This document shows positions 55,066-64,000 of a stretch of DNA of 64,000 nucleotides, piece after piece. Source of the DNA: Paraspadella gotoi (Eukaryota > Chaetognatha). Under the pieces are notes generated by a model, which worked only from the letters and a program-made list of their open reading frames with translations, had not been told where the DNA came from and searched no databases. The position numbers and the translations under genes were made by a program. Each line of letters starts with the position of its first letter. Within the stretch, counting starts at the first letter, position 1. The stretch lies in contig CM119269.1 in assembly GCA_051294375.1 (NCBI GenBank), positions 22,431,808-22,495,807 of the forward strand. The letters are read 5' to 3'.

Positions 55066-55884
55066 ATGTGGCTGCAGCCATCCCGGCGTCTCCGGTTCTC
55101 CGTTGCAGATCGACGCGATTCAACAGGACCTCAATCTTGTTTATCATTCGGAGAGGGATTTGGAGAGAAGGGTTCTCTTCTCGGAGGCTGCGAAGGAGGA
55201 ACTTCTTTGGATTTCGACGATCATCCAGGGGTTTGCACGACGCCGATCGACGACCTTCTTCCGGAGATGTGCTCCTTGGAAGTGACGACAGATGCCTCCA
55301 TGGAGGGTTGGGGCTTTCTGTTTCGCGGAGTCCTTCACCAAGGAGTTTGGGAGGATGCGGTTGCCCCTCTCCATATAACTGTGAAGGAGTACATGGTACT
55401 ACTCAAATTCCTGCGTTCCTTCGGCGCTCAGATTTGCGACAACAATCTTCTGTGGAAGACGGACAGGTGGTGTCCTCGCTTGCCTCCGCGTTGTTGCAGC
55501 CGTTCGCCATTCTCACGAGATTGTGAGAGTCTCTTCTCATTGCGGAATCTCAGCGGATCCGGATTGTGGGTGTTCACATTCCCTCAGAGGAGAATTTGGT
55601 TGCGGATGCAGCTTCCCGCGGAGAGCAGTTCAAGATTGGCACTTATCCTCAAGTTTTTCGGCGGGATGTCGGGACCTTGGTCTCCCTCAGATCGACCTTT
55701 TGCGACGAGTTCCTCTCGTCAGGTTCCTCGCTTCGTTTCTTGGAAGAGGGAAAAGGAAGCGGAGGCTCTCGATGCCCTGAGTCAAGTTTGGACCTTCGAT
55801 CGGGCCTTTGTCTTTCCTCCCCTCCCTCTGATCCCTCGGGTGATCCTCAAGCTGAGGGAGGCTGTGGGGGAGTTCCTTTGGTAA
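55066..55884 (+). CDS. RNase H and connection domain of the DIRS element
   Basis: Reads SLEVTTDASMEGWGFLFRGV, with the first catalytic Asp, then GVWEDAVAPLHITVKEYMVL with the Glu, and a later DNN segment. The typical tail of DIRS polyproteins follows: HIPSEENLVADAASRGEQF, PQIDLF and FVFPPLPLIPRVILK, then a stop at 55882. It removes the RNA strand during copying. The 3' half is present again at 60794-61056. Confidence 0.8.
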   Translation: MWLQPSRRLRFSVADRRDSTGPQSCLSFGEGFGEKGSLLGGCEGGTSLDFDDHPGVCTTPIDDLLPEMCSLEVTTDASMEGWGFLFRGVLHQGVWEDAVAPLHITVKEYMVLLKFLRSFGAQICDNNLLWKTDRWCPRLPPRCCSRSPFSRDCESLFSLRNLSGSGLWVFTFPQRRIWLRMQLPAESSSRLALILKFFGGMSGPWSPSDRPFATSSSRQVPRFVSWKREKEAEALDALSQVWTFDRAFVFPPLPLIPRVILKLREAVGEFLW

Positions 55885-56039
55885 CTCCGTTTGGCCAGCC
55901 AGAAAGTGGTTTCCGTCTCTGCTGGATCTTCATGTGTTGGAGGCGCGACGCCTCCCTTGGTCTCGCTGATTGGTGGTCGACCTGGCCTTGGACGACGTTC
56001 CGTCGCTCCTAGATCCCCTCAAGTTGGTCGTCTGGAGGA

Positions 56040-56975
56040 TTATCGGCGGGCCGGAACTTTCAGACGTCAGCGATTCAGCCTTCTCTCTATTTGCCAAGAG
56101 TTGGAGAGTCTCCACTGATTCCCGTACGAAAGGGCTTGGAAGTCCTTCGTCTCCTTCCTTCAAGGTCGGGACCTTCGAGGAGATCAAGCTTCTGTGAAGG
56201 ATGTGCTGATTATCTCGCCCATCTAAGTGACAACAGGTTTCCTATAGCACTAATCAATTTGCATAGATCGGCGATTCTTGCGACTCTTCCTTTGGTGGAG
56301 GTGCTCCTATTGGTCAGCACCCATTAGTTGCCGTTTGCTCCAAAGGAGTTTTTCAGCTACGGCCTCCTCGCGCCGGATCTACCCAGCTTGGAGTGTGGCT
56401 GCGGTTTTGCGCGTTTTGATTGATGCCTTCCCGTTATCACCTTATGATATTCTATGCAAGACTACGTTTCTTCTTGCATTTGGCTTCCGCTAGGCGACCT
56501 TCTGAATTGGTCTCCTTGCAATGTCGTCCTAGACCACATGTTTTGGTTGAGGACCACGTACGTTTCGTGCCTCCAGGCTTTCCAAGACGGATCGATTCGT
56601 TCATCTGGCCCTGTTTTTCGTTTGATCGACTGACCGGTTCTGTAGATGCCCGGTCCTGGCCTTGCTTCCTGGTTGTCCGTCAGACAAGTTCTGCGGGCCT
56701 CATCACACGATTTCTCTTCTCTTCCCTGCGCCGCCTCATGGACCTTTGTCTCTCCAGCGTTTTGCCGCCCTAATCAAGTCAGTCTTTAGAGATGCGGATA
56801 TCGACGCGCCTCCTGGATCTACTCGCGCTATGGCAGTGTCGGAGGCCTTCGCTAAAGGAGTGACTTGGATGTCATCTTCGTGCTGGAGATTGGTCAGGCG
56901 CTCAGACCTTCTTTCGTTTTATTGTCGGGAGTCGGCTTGGGCTACTCTTCAGCGGGGTCTTGTGGATGAGTGATT
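56040..56975 (+). CDS. Tyrosine recombinase of the DIRS element (frames broken)
   Basis: Phage-integrase type recombinase that would insert the circular DNA copy. N-terminal SAM-like part: SWRVSTDSR, VLDYLAHLSDN, LHRSAISATLPLVEGAP (clearest in the 61 kb copy). Catalytic part: first Arg in LASARRPSELVSLQC, second Arg in PPGSTRAMAVSEAFAKG (HxxR box variant), and Tyr in FFRFYCRES-like sequence. Frame shifts occur near 56200, 56320, 56400 and 56500. Confidence 0.8.
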
Positions 56976-57166
56976 TTCCCTTCCGATGCATCCCGAGAGA
57001 TTGGAGCTGAGAGGAGGAAGAGGAGGAGAGGAGCAGGAGGAGGCAGGAGTCTACTCCTTCTGCTTTCTCTTTTGTCTTTCTTGTGGACACACGACATCTG
57101 GAACAAAAGAGCATCGCGTGGTGGAGAGTAGCCATGAAGAATCCCGGTTCCATTTGAACCAAAATT
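56969..57166 (+). repeat. Right inverted terminal repeat of the DIRS element
   Basis: Mirrors 52005-52195. The outer end, GAAGAATCCCGGTTCCATTT then GAACCAAAATT, closely resembles the outer right end of element 1 (GAAGAATCCCGGTTCCATTT), although the inner repeats differ; so the outer ends are the conserved part between families. Confidence 0.88.
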
Positions 57167-57402
57167 GAATTGAAACATTACTTTGAACATTATACCACTT
57201 CATTGATAGGAAGCCAGGTACTCTGGGAGTGAATAAACGAGACTGTGAGAAAGTCTTGATTGAAAGCTTGCAGGGATTGCTATGTCATTATCTTGTAAGA
57301 GTGATGGAGGCCTTAAACCCCTAAGCCTGTCCAAAGTCAGGGCAAAATAGCTTATTTATTAAATGAATGGATAATTTTATATTGGTTTACCAATTTCATT
57401 GA
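57167..57402 (+). repeat. REP-A interspersed repeat, copy 5 (interrupted by the DIRS insertion)
   Basis: Resumes at GAATTGAAACATTAC right after the DIRS element and runs to ACCAATTTCATTG. Its missing outer part lies left of the element (51961-51990). Confidence 0.85.
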
Positions 57403-57689
57403 AGTTTGTCGCAATATTTTTTTATTGTTTGTTCGGGTATTATGAAAACGTCTTGGAGCTTGCCCGAATGCCGTCTTTATGAAATTCGATATATATATAT
57501 ATTTTAAATTTTGCTTATTATAAATGTATTTGAATCGCCTCCCAATTTATCCACCTTAAAAAAACTAAGCTCATTTTAATTGCTTTTTAATAATTAATCA
57601 ACCCTAAATTATTTATTTATCTATTGTGCCAATTATGCAAACTCACTGGTTCTCACAATAAATAAATTCATATTCATTATTCAAAACCT

Positions 57690-60600
57690 GTTGCGGCTTA
57701 GTCCTGCGGGATCGATACCGCCTCACTCTTGTTTCAAACATGTCGCACAAACATGAGAATTACGTATAAAACGATAACAATGACGGATGACAATAACGAT
57801 AGCAACGATGACTACTACTTTGTCTCGCTACCATCGTCAGTCGCTTGGACTGGTTCATCTCCACCGGATCCTCGACGACTCATTGGACGAATCCGAGTCC
57901 AAAGGTTGACGGCTTGGAGGCTCGACCGACGTTTCCCGCTTCGTCGAGCCCACCACGACGACCTGTACGACCCCGGCCCGGCGTCGGGAGGCTGCCACGT
58001 TGAGGTCATTGGTTCCGTCTCTCCGGGTCCCACCGTCGACGCCGTCTCTCGCTCCTCGCTCCCGTTAAAAGATCCTCGATCTGTTAGGGCGAAGAGGAAT
58101 CTGATACCCGGTCCACGTTACCCTCGTGTAGTCGTCCCCTCGGCCGTGAAGGTCAGTGTCAGCGTTCCCGTCGAGAGAGACGTCCCCACAAGCGGAGATC
58201 AACGATACGATCCAAAAAAAAAGAGGAGATATAATCAGTCGAACCACGCTAATAAGAGCCGGGTGACGACCACGGGGGTTCTTAATCGAGCGGCTTGACG
58301 AAACGATTCCGAATCCTTCGCGACAACACCGGTAAGGGTCTGACAAAAAAATCATAAACGAGCCCCTAACGCAGTCTTAGACCGAAGATAAAAACTGGTG
58401 CTCACGAGTGAGACAAAAGAGAGTCTAATACAATAGTATACAAACAAACACCGGTAAGTAAGAATAAAAAAAATTACAAACATGCGCCCATGAAATCACT
58501 ACTAGAATCAAAACGAACAAAATAAGCAGAATAAAGATAGTAAAAAAAATGAAAAAAAACACACACATGAGAAAAGATAGACGAAAGAGTAGACGCCGTC
58601 GTCGATCGACGCGTCCGCCCCACGACCGTCGTCTCGCCAATTCCAGTTGCAGGCTCAGTCCTCTCCGGGTCGATACGATCAACGCGAAAAACTATGAAGC
58701 CTCAAAACATGGATTCCCTCCGCGAGTCGCTATTCCACGTAGATGGTCAATGCGACGGGTATTCGACGTCTATTAGATTTAATTGAAGAATAAATCGTCA
58801 GCGCGAAAACCGTTGTTGTTTTCCCGATTTCCCGCGCTTGTAGTTAAGACGTTTGACTTTATACGTTTGATAAGGAAGTCGTAGATCTTTCGAATGAACG
58901 TATAATCCCAACGACCCCATTCTCAGCGTTTTCTGGAATCGAGACGATCGTCTTCATCCAGAATCGCTTCGTAAGTTGTCGTCCTTCTCGAGTGAGCTTC
59001 CGACGGGCATCGTCAGCGTGACTCGAATCCCGGCGCCGGATTTTCCGAATCCCGGTTCTCCGTAATCAAGATAATTTGTGTGTCTCGTCCCACGGAGGAT
59101 CGACGTTGACCGAGTACGGTCAGTGAATCGAGTTACCGATGGCGCCGGCTCAGCATGGCCAAAGACATAATCTTCTTTTCTTCGACTGTCGTTCGTCGTC
59201 GTCTCCGCAAGGGTTTTTGGCGAAGGCTTCGTTGAGGAATTTGATTTTACGTTGTTCGAATCGAAGAAGAAGTTGCCGCCGAAAGCTTTCGCGATTTCAA
59301 CCGATCGAAGCATCGCCGCGTCCTTGGTAAAGGCTGATGGTGTCGACGAAAAATTGGCTCGATTGAGGGCAGTGATGACCAGATAATCTTTTGGCCGGTG
59401 GAATGTTTTGTATGCCATCGGTTTCAACAGCATTATACGGTCGCCGCTTCTCGTGCGGCCGAGATTCTCCACTCCTTTTAGAAGACCCGAGCCGATGCTG
59501 GTAGATCCATCCGTGTCGGGAGGGCAAGATCTATTGACGAAATTTGATTCTGCTCCTCTCCGTCCCGGTAAGCTTTCTCATTCCGCACGATTTCTCCGTC
59601 CGAGCTGAAAAATGCTGTGACTACTTCCGTATTTTCGTTCAAACGTGAAAGCGGATCAACTTTGCAACCCTTGTTCATCTTTTCCATTTGTCACCGTCCA
59701 TCGCTGCCCGCTGTGTCAGAACGAGCGAGATGCGGCATCGAGGCGCATCCTTTTTCGCTTTCAGCGACTAACTTGTGGCAGATATCCGTTTTTTAATATT
59801 CTAGGAGGGTTGGCCTTTCTAAAGTCCTCGTGCCTCCAGCATCACTCCCACGAACTCTTTTCCTTCGCAGAGACGATTCATTCTGTTGGGCGCTTCGTCG
59901 TTGTGTCTGTGGTTTTCGTCGGCCGCTAGAATCGCAAGTACTGATCCACGTTCGTCGTTCCTTGTTGTACATGAGGGGGCTTTGGAAGGATTGGCGATTG
60001 AATTCCGGGATTAAAAAACGGCATTTTGGCGTTGGTTGGTCGACCCTTGATTAATTGACAGGGTTTGTATTCTTCCCCTTCCCGTCACCTGCAGAGAAAT
60101 CTCAGGTGAACGAGAGAGAGCAAGAATGATGAAAGAAGTAAAACTGTTTTATGAGTGTCCTTTGAGAACGATTACCAGTTACCTCGATTATTTTTCCTTT
60201 TGTGCTGAGCGAACATCGAACGGCTTCGCGTTGTCTTGTTGAATAGTACCCACTGTTGGTCTCCCTCTTCGGGTATTCCTCTTGCAAACCCCACCGGTAG
60301 TGACCCCACTCGTGAACGACGATTCTTTTCCGACATTTCGTAGTCTCGAGTTACTTTACTTTGGGTCAAGTAGGCTGTGTTAGGTGGACGAACTCGCTGG
60401 CCACGGTGCGAGACTCTTTCCTCTTAGAAACGCTGACCAGTACGATTTCTGTACGGAATGGACGAATTTACTTACTTGGTCTCCACACCACCGAAACTCT
60501 TCACGTACGGACGTTCCGTACTGTTGTTTTTTCGGCCGCCACGACAAAGTCCGCGCCGGAGTAAGTTTCCTTTCTTGGTAATACTCGCCTTTGCTCCAAG

Positions 60601-60785
60601 TGGCTGGGATCAATTGGTGACTTCCTTGAAGTAAGCTCTTCGCTTGGTCGAGTCGTAAGCTGTTGGACCTGAAGTGAGACGCGCTTTCACACCCTCGACG
60701 ATAGCGTCGTCCTCGACACTCGGCGTGGATGGCGACGACGACGCGGTGTAGCCGTTTGGCGATCAGTTGACGCCATCTCTCTCTT
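57690..60785 (-). pseudogene. Calcium-activated chloride channel regulator (CLCA), upstream copy, frameshifted and lacking its start
   Basis: CLCA proteins are secreted or membrane-bound zinc metalloproteins that cut themselves and raise TMEM16-type chloride currents. Reading the minus strand: an N-terminal domain (60785-60400; VEGVKARLTSG, STKRRAYFKEV, LIPATWS, CGDQVSKFVHSVQKS), the zinc protease motif HEWGH at 60300-60314 (IVVHEWGH), a von Willebrand A domain (about 59800-59250; STSIGSGLLKGVENLGRT, GDRIMLL), then the beta-sandwich and C-terminal part (58800-57690). At least eight frame breaks are seen, and parts of the C-terminal region are missing compared with the second copy at 62873-63999 (for example the segment equal to 63460-63690). 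The first codons are cut off at 60790, where the tandem copy of the DIRS 3' end starts. Confidence 0.8.
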
Positions 60786-60793
60786 TTTTTGAG

Positions 60794-62348
60794 CAGTTCA
60801 AGATTGGCACTTGGATCCTCAAGTTTTTCGGCGGATCGTCGGGACCTTTGGTCTCCCTCAGATCGACCTTTTTGCGACGAGTTCCTCTCGTCAGGTTCCT
60901 CGCTTCTTTTCTTGGAAGATGGAAAAGGAAGCGGAGGCTCTCGATGCCCTGAGTCAAGTTTGGACCTTCGATCGGGCCTTTGTCTTTCCTCCCCTCCCTC
61001 TGATCCCTCGGGTGATCCTCAAGCTGAGGGAGGCTGTGGGGGAGTTCCTTTGGTAACTCCGTTTTGGCCAGCCCAGAAGTGGTTCCGTCTCTGCTGGATC
61101 TTCATGTGTTGGAGGCGCGACGCCTCCCTTGGTCTCGCTGATTGGTGGTCGACCTGGCCTTGGACGACGTTCCGTCGCTCCTAGATCGCCTCAAGTTGGT
61201 CGTCTGGAGGATTATCGGCGGGCGCACGGACTCTCAGACGTCAGCGATTCAGCCTTCTCTCTTATTGCCAAGAGTTGGAGAGTCTCCACTGATTCCCGTT
61301 ACGAAAGGGCTTGGAAGTCCTTCGTCTCCTTCCTTCAAGGTCGGGACCTTCGAGGAGATCAAGCTTCTGTGAAGGATGTGCTGGATTATCTCGCCCATCT
61401 AAGTGACAACAGGTTGTCCTATAGCACTATCAATTTGCATAGATCGGCGATTTCTGCGACTCTTCCTTTGGTGGAGGGTGCTCCTATTGGTCAGCACCCA
61501 TTAGTTTGCCGTTTGCTCAAAGGAGTTTTTCAGCTACGGCCTCCCTCGCGCCGGATCTACCCAGCTTGGAGTGTGGCTGCGGTTTTGCGCGTTTTTGATG
61601 TGATGCCTTTCCCGTTATCACCTTATGATATTCTATGCAAGACTACGTTTCTTCTTGCATTGGCTTCCGCTAGGCGACCTTCTGAATTGGTCTCCTTGCA
61701 ATGTGGTCCAGACCACATGTTTTTGGTTGAGGACCACGTACGTTTGTGCCCTCCAGGCTTTCCAAGACGGATCGGATTCGTCATCTTGGCCCTGTTTTTC
61801 GTTTGGATCGACTGACCGGTTCTGTTAGATGCCCGGTCCTGGCCTTGCTTCCTGGTTGTCCGTCAGACAAGTTCTGCGGCCTCAGCACGATTTCTCTTCT
61901 CTTCCCCTGCGCCGCCTCATGGACCTTTGTCTCTCCAGCGTTTTGCCGCCCTAATCAAGTCAGTCTTTAGAGATGCGGATATCGACGCGCCTCCTGGATG
62001 TGAGCTATGGCAGTGTCGGAGGCCTTCGCTAAAGGAGTGGACTTGGATGTCATCCTTCGTGCTGGAGATTGGTCAGGCGCTCAGACCTTCTTTCGTTTTT
62101 ATTGTCGGGAGTCGGCTTGGGGCTACTCTCAGCGGGGTCTTGTGGATGAGTGATTTTCCCTTCCGATGCATCCCGAGAGATGGAGCTGAGAGGAGGAAGA
62201 GGAGGAGAGGAGCAGGAGGAGGAGGAGTCTACTCCTTCTGCTTTTCTCTTTTGTCTTTCTTGTGGACACACGACATCTGGAACAAAAGAGCATCGGCGTG
62301 GTGGAGAGTAGCCATGAAGAATCCCGGTTCCATTTGGAACCAAAAATT
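60794..62348 (+). mobile_element. 3' part of a second DIRS copy
   Basis: Starts abruptly inside the RNase H tail and has no left end. It contains the end of the RNase H frame (60811-61056), the recombinase (61129-61815 open in one stretch, with ASARRPSELVSLQC), and the right terminal repeat. It is followed by the same REP-A and CLCA sequence as the first copy, so it arose as part of the larger duplication, not by a new insertion. Confidence 0.88.
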
Positions 62349-62590
62349 GAATTGAAACATACTTTGAAACATTATACCACTTCATTGATAGGGAAGCCAG
62401 GTACTCTGGGAGTGAATAAACGAGACTGTGAGAAAGTCTTGATTGAAAGCTTGCAGGGACTTGCTATGTCATTATCTTGTAAGAGTGATGGAGGCCTTAA
62501 ACCACCTAAGCCTGTCCAAAGTCAGGGGCAAAATAGCTTATTTATTAAATGAATGGATAATTTTTATATTGGTTGTACCAATTTCATTGA
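62349..62590 (+). repeat. REP-A interspersed repeat, copy 6
   Basis: Duplicate of copy 5 with slightly more complete sequence, up to GGTTGTACCAATTTCATTG. Confidence 0.88.
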
Positions 62591-62872
62591 AGTTTGTCGC
62601 AATATTTTTTTTATTGTTTGTTCGGGGTATTATGAAAACGTCTTGGAGCTTGCCCGAATGCCGTCTTTATGAAATTCGAATATATATATATTTTAAATTT
62701 GTCTTATTATAAATGTATTGAATCGCCTCCCAATTTATCCACCTTAAAAAAAACTAAGCTCATTTTAATTGCTTTTTTAATTAATTAATCAACCCTAAAT
62801 TATTTAATTTATCTATTGTGCCAATTATGCAAACTCACTGGTTCTCACAATAAATAAATTCATATTCATTAT
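62591..62872. other. CLCA 3' flank
   Basis: AT-rich sequence between REP-A and the CLCA stop, including ATATATATATAT near 62680. It matches 57403-57690. Confidence 0.6.
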
Positions 62873-63999
62873 TCAAACCGTTTGCGGCTTAGTCCTGCGG
62901 GATCGATACCCCTCACTCTTGTTCAAACGATGTCGCACAAACATGAGAATTACGTATAAAACGATAACAATGACGATGACAATAACGATAGCAACGATGA
63001 CTACTACTTTGTCTTCGCTACCATCGTCAGTCGCTTGGACTGGTTCATCCTCCACCGGATTTCCGTCGACGACGTCATTGACGAATCCGAGTCCAAAGGT
63101 GACGGCGTTGGAGGCTCGACCGACGTTTCCCGCTTCGTCGACGCCCACCACGACGACCCTGTACGACCCCGGCCCGGCGTCGGGAGGCTGCACGTTGAAG
63201 GTCATGGTTTCCGTCTCTCCGGGTCCCACCGTCGACGCCGTCTCTCGCTCCTCGCTCCCGTTAAAGATCCTCGAGTCGTTAGAGGCGAAGAGGAATCGAT
63301 ACCCGGTCACGTTACCCTCGTCGTAGTCGTCCCCCGTCGCCGTGAAGGTCAGTGTCACGTTCCCCGTCGAGAGAGACGTCGCCACCAAGCGGAGATCAAC
63401 GATACGATCCGGGGAGATCTCGTCGACGCCGCGTTTGAGCCTGGCGTCGACGACGGCCACGTTGGCGGCTTCCGTCTTCAATTCCGAGGCTCCGGCCGTC
63501 GTGGACCGAGAGACGTTTCCTTCGATGCCTTCGTCGACGAACGCCACCGGTTCTAAGGGTCTGATGTTGTCCTCATCAAAGGCGATGGCGGCGCCGCTGA
63601 ATCCCGCGTTCTTGTAGACTCGAACGGCGGAGTCGTTGGTGCTGGAGACGAGAATCGTTGTCGAGTATTGACCGATCGCCGTGAATTGAGAAAAGTAGCG
63701 AGAGTAGACGCCGTCGTCGATCGACGCGTCCGCCCCACGACCGTCGTCTCGCAATTCCAGTTGCAGCGGCTCGTCCTCTCCGGGTCGATCGATCAACGCG
63801 AAAACTTGAAGCCTCAAAACTGGATTCCCTCCGCGAGTCGCTTCCACGTAGATGGTCATGGGCGACGGGTATTCGACGTCTTTAGATTTAATTGAAGAAT
63901 AAATCGTCAGCGGCGAAACCGTTTTGTTTTTCCCGATTTCCCGCGCTTTTGTTAAGACGTTGACTTTATACGTTTGTAAGGAAGTCGTCGTCTTTCGAA
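62873..63999 (-). CDS. Calcium-activated chloride channel regulator, C-terminal part (5' end outside window)
   Basis: Open on the minus strand from the window end to the stop at 62873. It opens with TYKVNVLTKAREIGKNKTV, like the CLCA beta-sandwich, then YPSPMTIYVEATRGGNPVL, the CLCA marker DDGRGADASIDDGVYSRYF, a fibronectin III-like domain (SPDRIVDLRLVATSL, TATGDDYDEGNVTGYRF), and a membrane span (VVIVAIVIVIVIVIVLYVIL) with a short basic tail. A membrane-anchored end fits some CLCA members (CLCA2-like) rather than the secreted ones. Several NxS/T sites are visible. No introns in this part. The frame is intact, unlike the copy at 57690-58900, so this is the better model for the locus. Confidence 0.88.
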   Translation of the reverse strand, partial: RKTTTSLQTYKVNVLTKAREIGKNKTVSPLTIYSSIKSKDVEYPSPMTIYVEATRGGNPVLRLQVFALIDRPGEDEPLQLELRDDGRGADASIDDGVYSRYFSQFTAIGQYSTTILVSSTNDSAVRVYKNAGFSGAAIAFDEDNIRPLEPVAFVDEGIEGNVSRSTTAGASELKTEAANVAVVDARLKRGVDEISPDRIVDLRLVATSLSTGNVTLTFTATGDDYDEGNVTGYRFLFASNDSRIFNGSEERETASTVGPGETETMTFNVQPPDAGPGSYRVVVVGVDEAGNVGRASNAVTFGLGFVNDVVDGNPVEDEPVQATDDGSEDKVVVIVAIVIVIVIVIVLYVILMFVRHRLNKSEGYRSRRTKPQTV

Positions 64000-64000
64000 T

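Larger units (their letters stand above)
51992..57166 (+). mobile_element. DIRS-like tyrosine-recombinase retrotransposon (5.17 kb)
   Basis: Has inverted terminal repeats (about 52005-52195 and 56969-57132), an internal complementary region (52945-53031), and, in order, gag-like sequence, reverse transcriptase, RNase H and a tyrosine recombinase. No aspartic protease or DDE integrase is seen, as expected for DIRS elements, which integrate a circular DNA with the recombinase. Reading frames are broken at several places (the reverse transcriptase needs at least two frame changes), so this copy is either decayed or imprecisely read. The left end abuts a split REP-A copy. Confidence 0.9.
55628..64000. 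repeat. Tandem duplication, about 5.17 kb period
   Basis: 55628-58910 (DIRS 3' half, right terminal repeat, REP-A, CLCA 3' half) is repeated from 60794 to the window end, in the same direction, starting in both at GAGCAGTTCAAGATTGGCAC. The copies are alike throughout but differ by many one- or two-base indels and one larger deletion in the first. The second copy continues past the window. Confidence 0.9.

Overview
This is a stretch of animal nuclear DNA, most likely from a marine-type invertebrate. Genes are split by short AT-rich introns with GT-AG borders, exons are much richer in GC than introns, and the gene set is metazoan: GFPT, SMIM7, UQCRB, an OSR1/SPAK kinase, an HPD/HPDL dioxygenase, a neuroligin-like adhesion protein, NFXL1 and a CLCA metalloprotein. 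I cannot name the species.

Layout. 1-5 kb holds repeats and a 2.4 kb non-autonomous DIRS-type element. 5.0-21.7 kb is one very large inverted repeat (two arms of about 8.3 kb, 23 bp spacer). Its left arm carries an unrecognised gene, GFPT, SMIM7 and the first exon of UQCRB. The right arm is the same DNA reversed, with many single-base indels. The second UQCRB exon lies just past the right arm, at 21.76 kb, in matching splice phase, so the right arm sits inside what should be one small intron. 22.5-33.5 kb is an OSR1/SPAK (Ste20) kinase gene with 15 exons. 34.9-38.3 kb is an HPD/HPDL-like gene with 7 exons. 38.8-44.8 kb is a cholinesterase-like adhesion gene whose catalytic triad is fully replaced. 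45.6-51.5 kb is NFXL1. 52-57.2 kb is a near-complete DIRS-like retrotransposon (inverted terminal repeats, internal complementary region, reverse transcriptase, RNase H, tyrosine recombinase). It is followed on the minus strand by a frameshifted CLCA gene. From 60.8 kb the 3' part of the DIRS element and the 3' part of CLCA appear again, running off the window end, as a tandem duplication of about 5.17 kb period.

The host genes are ordinary housekeeping or signalling genes and do not form an operon-like system. The most unusual biology is in the DIRS-like elements: both unrelated-length copies carry the internal complementary region near the 5' end, just after a splice-acceptor-like TTACAG, rather than near the 3' end as in DIRS1. 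Three interspersed repeat families (called REP-A, REP-B, REP-C here), many minisatellites and CT/GA microsatellites, and a short dispersed motif around ATGCAAAT fill introns and gaps.

Caution: base accuracy is uneven. Several exons carry one-base frameshifts and three N gaps are present, so frameshifts should not be read as gene decay without raw reads.
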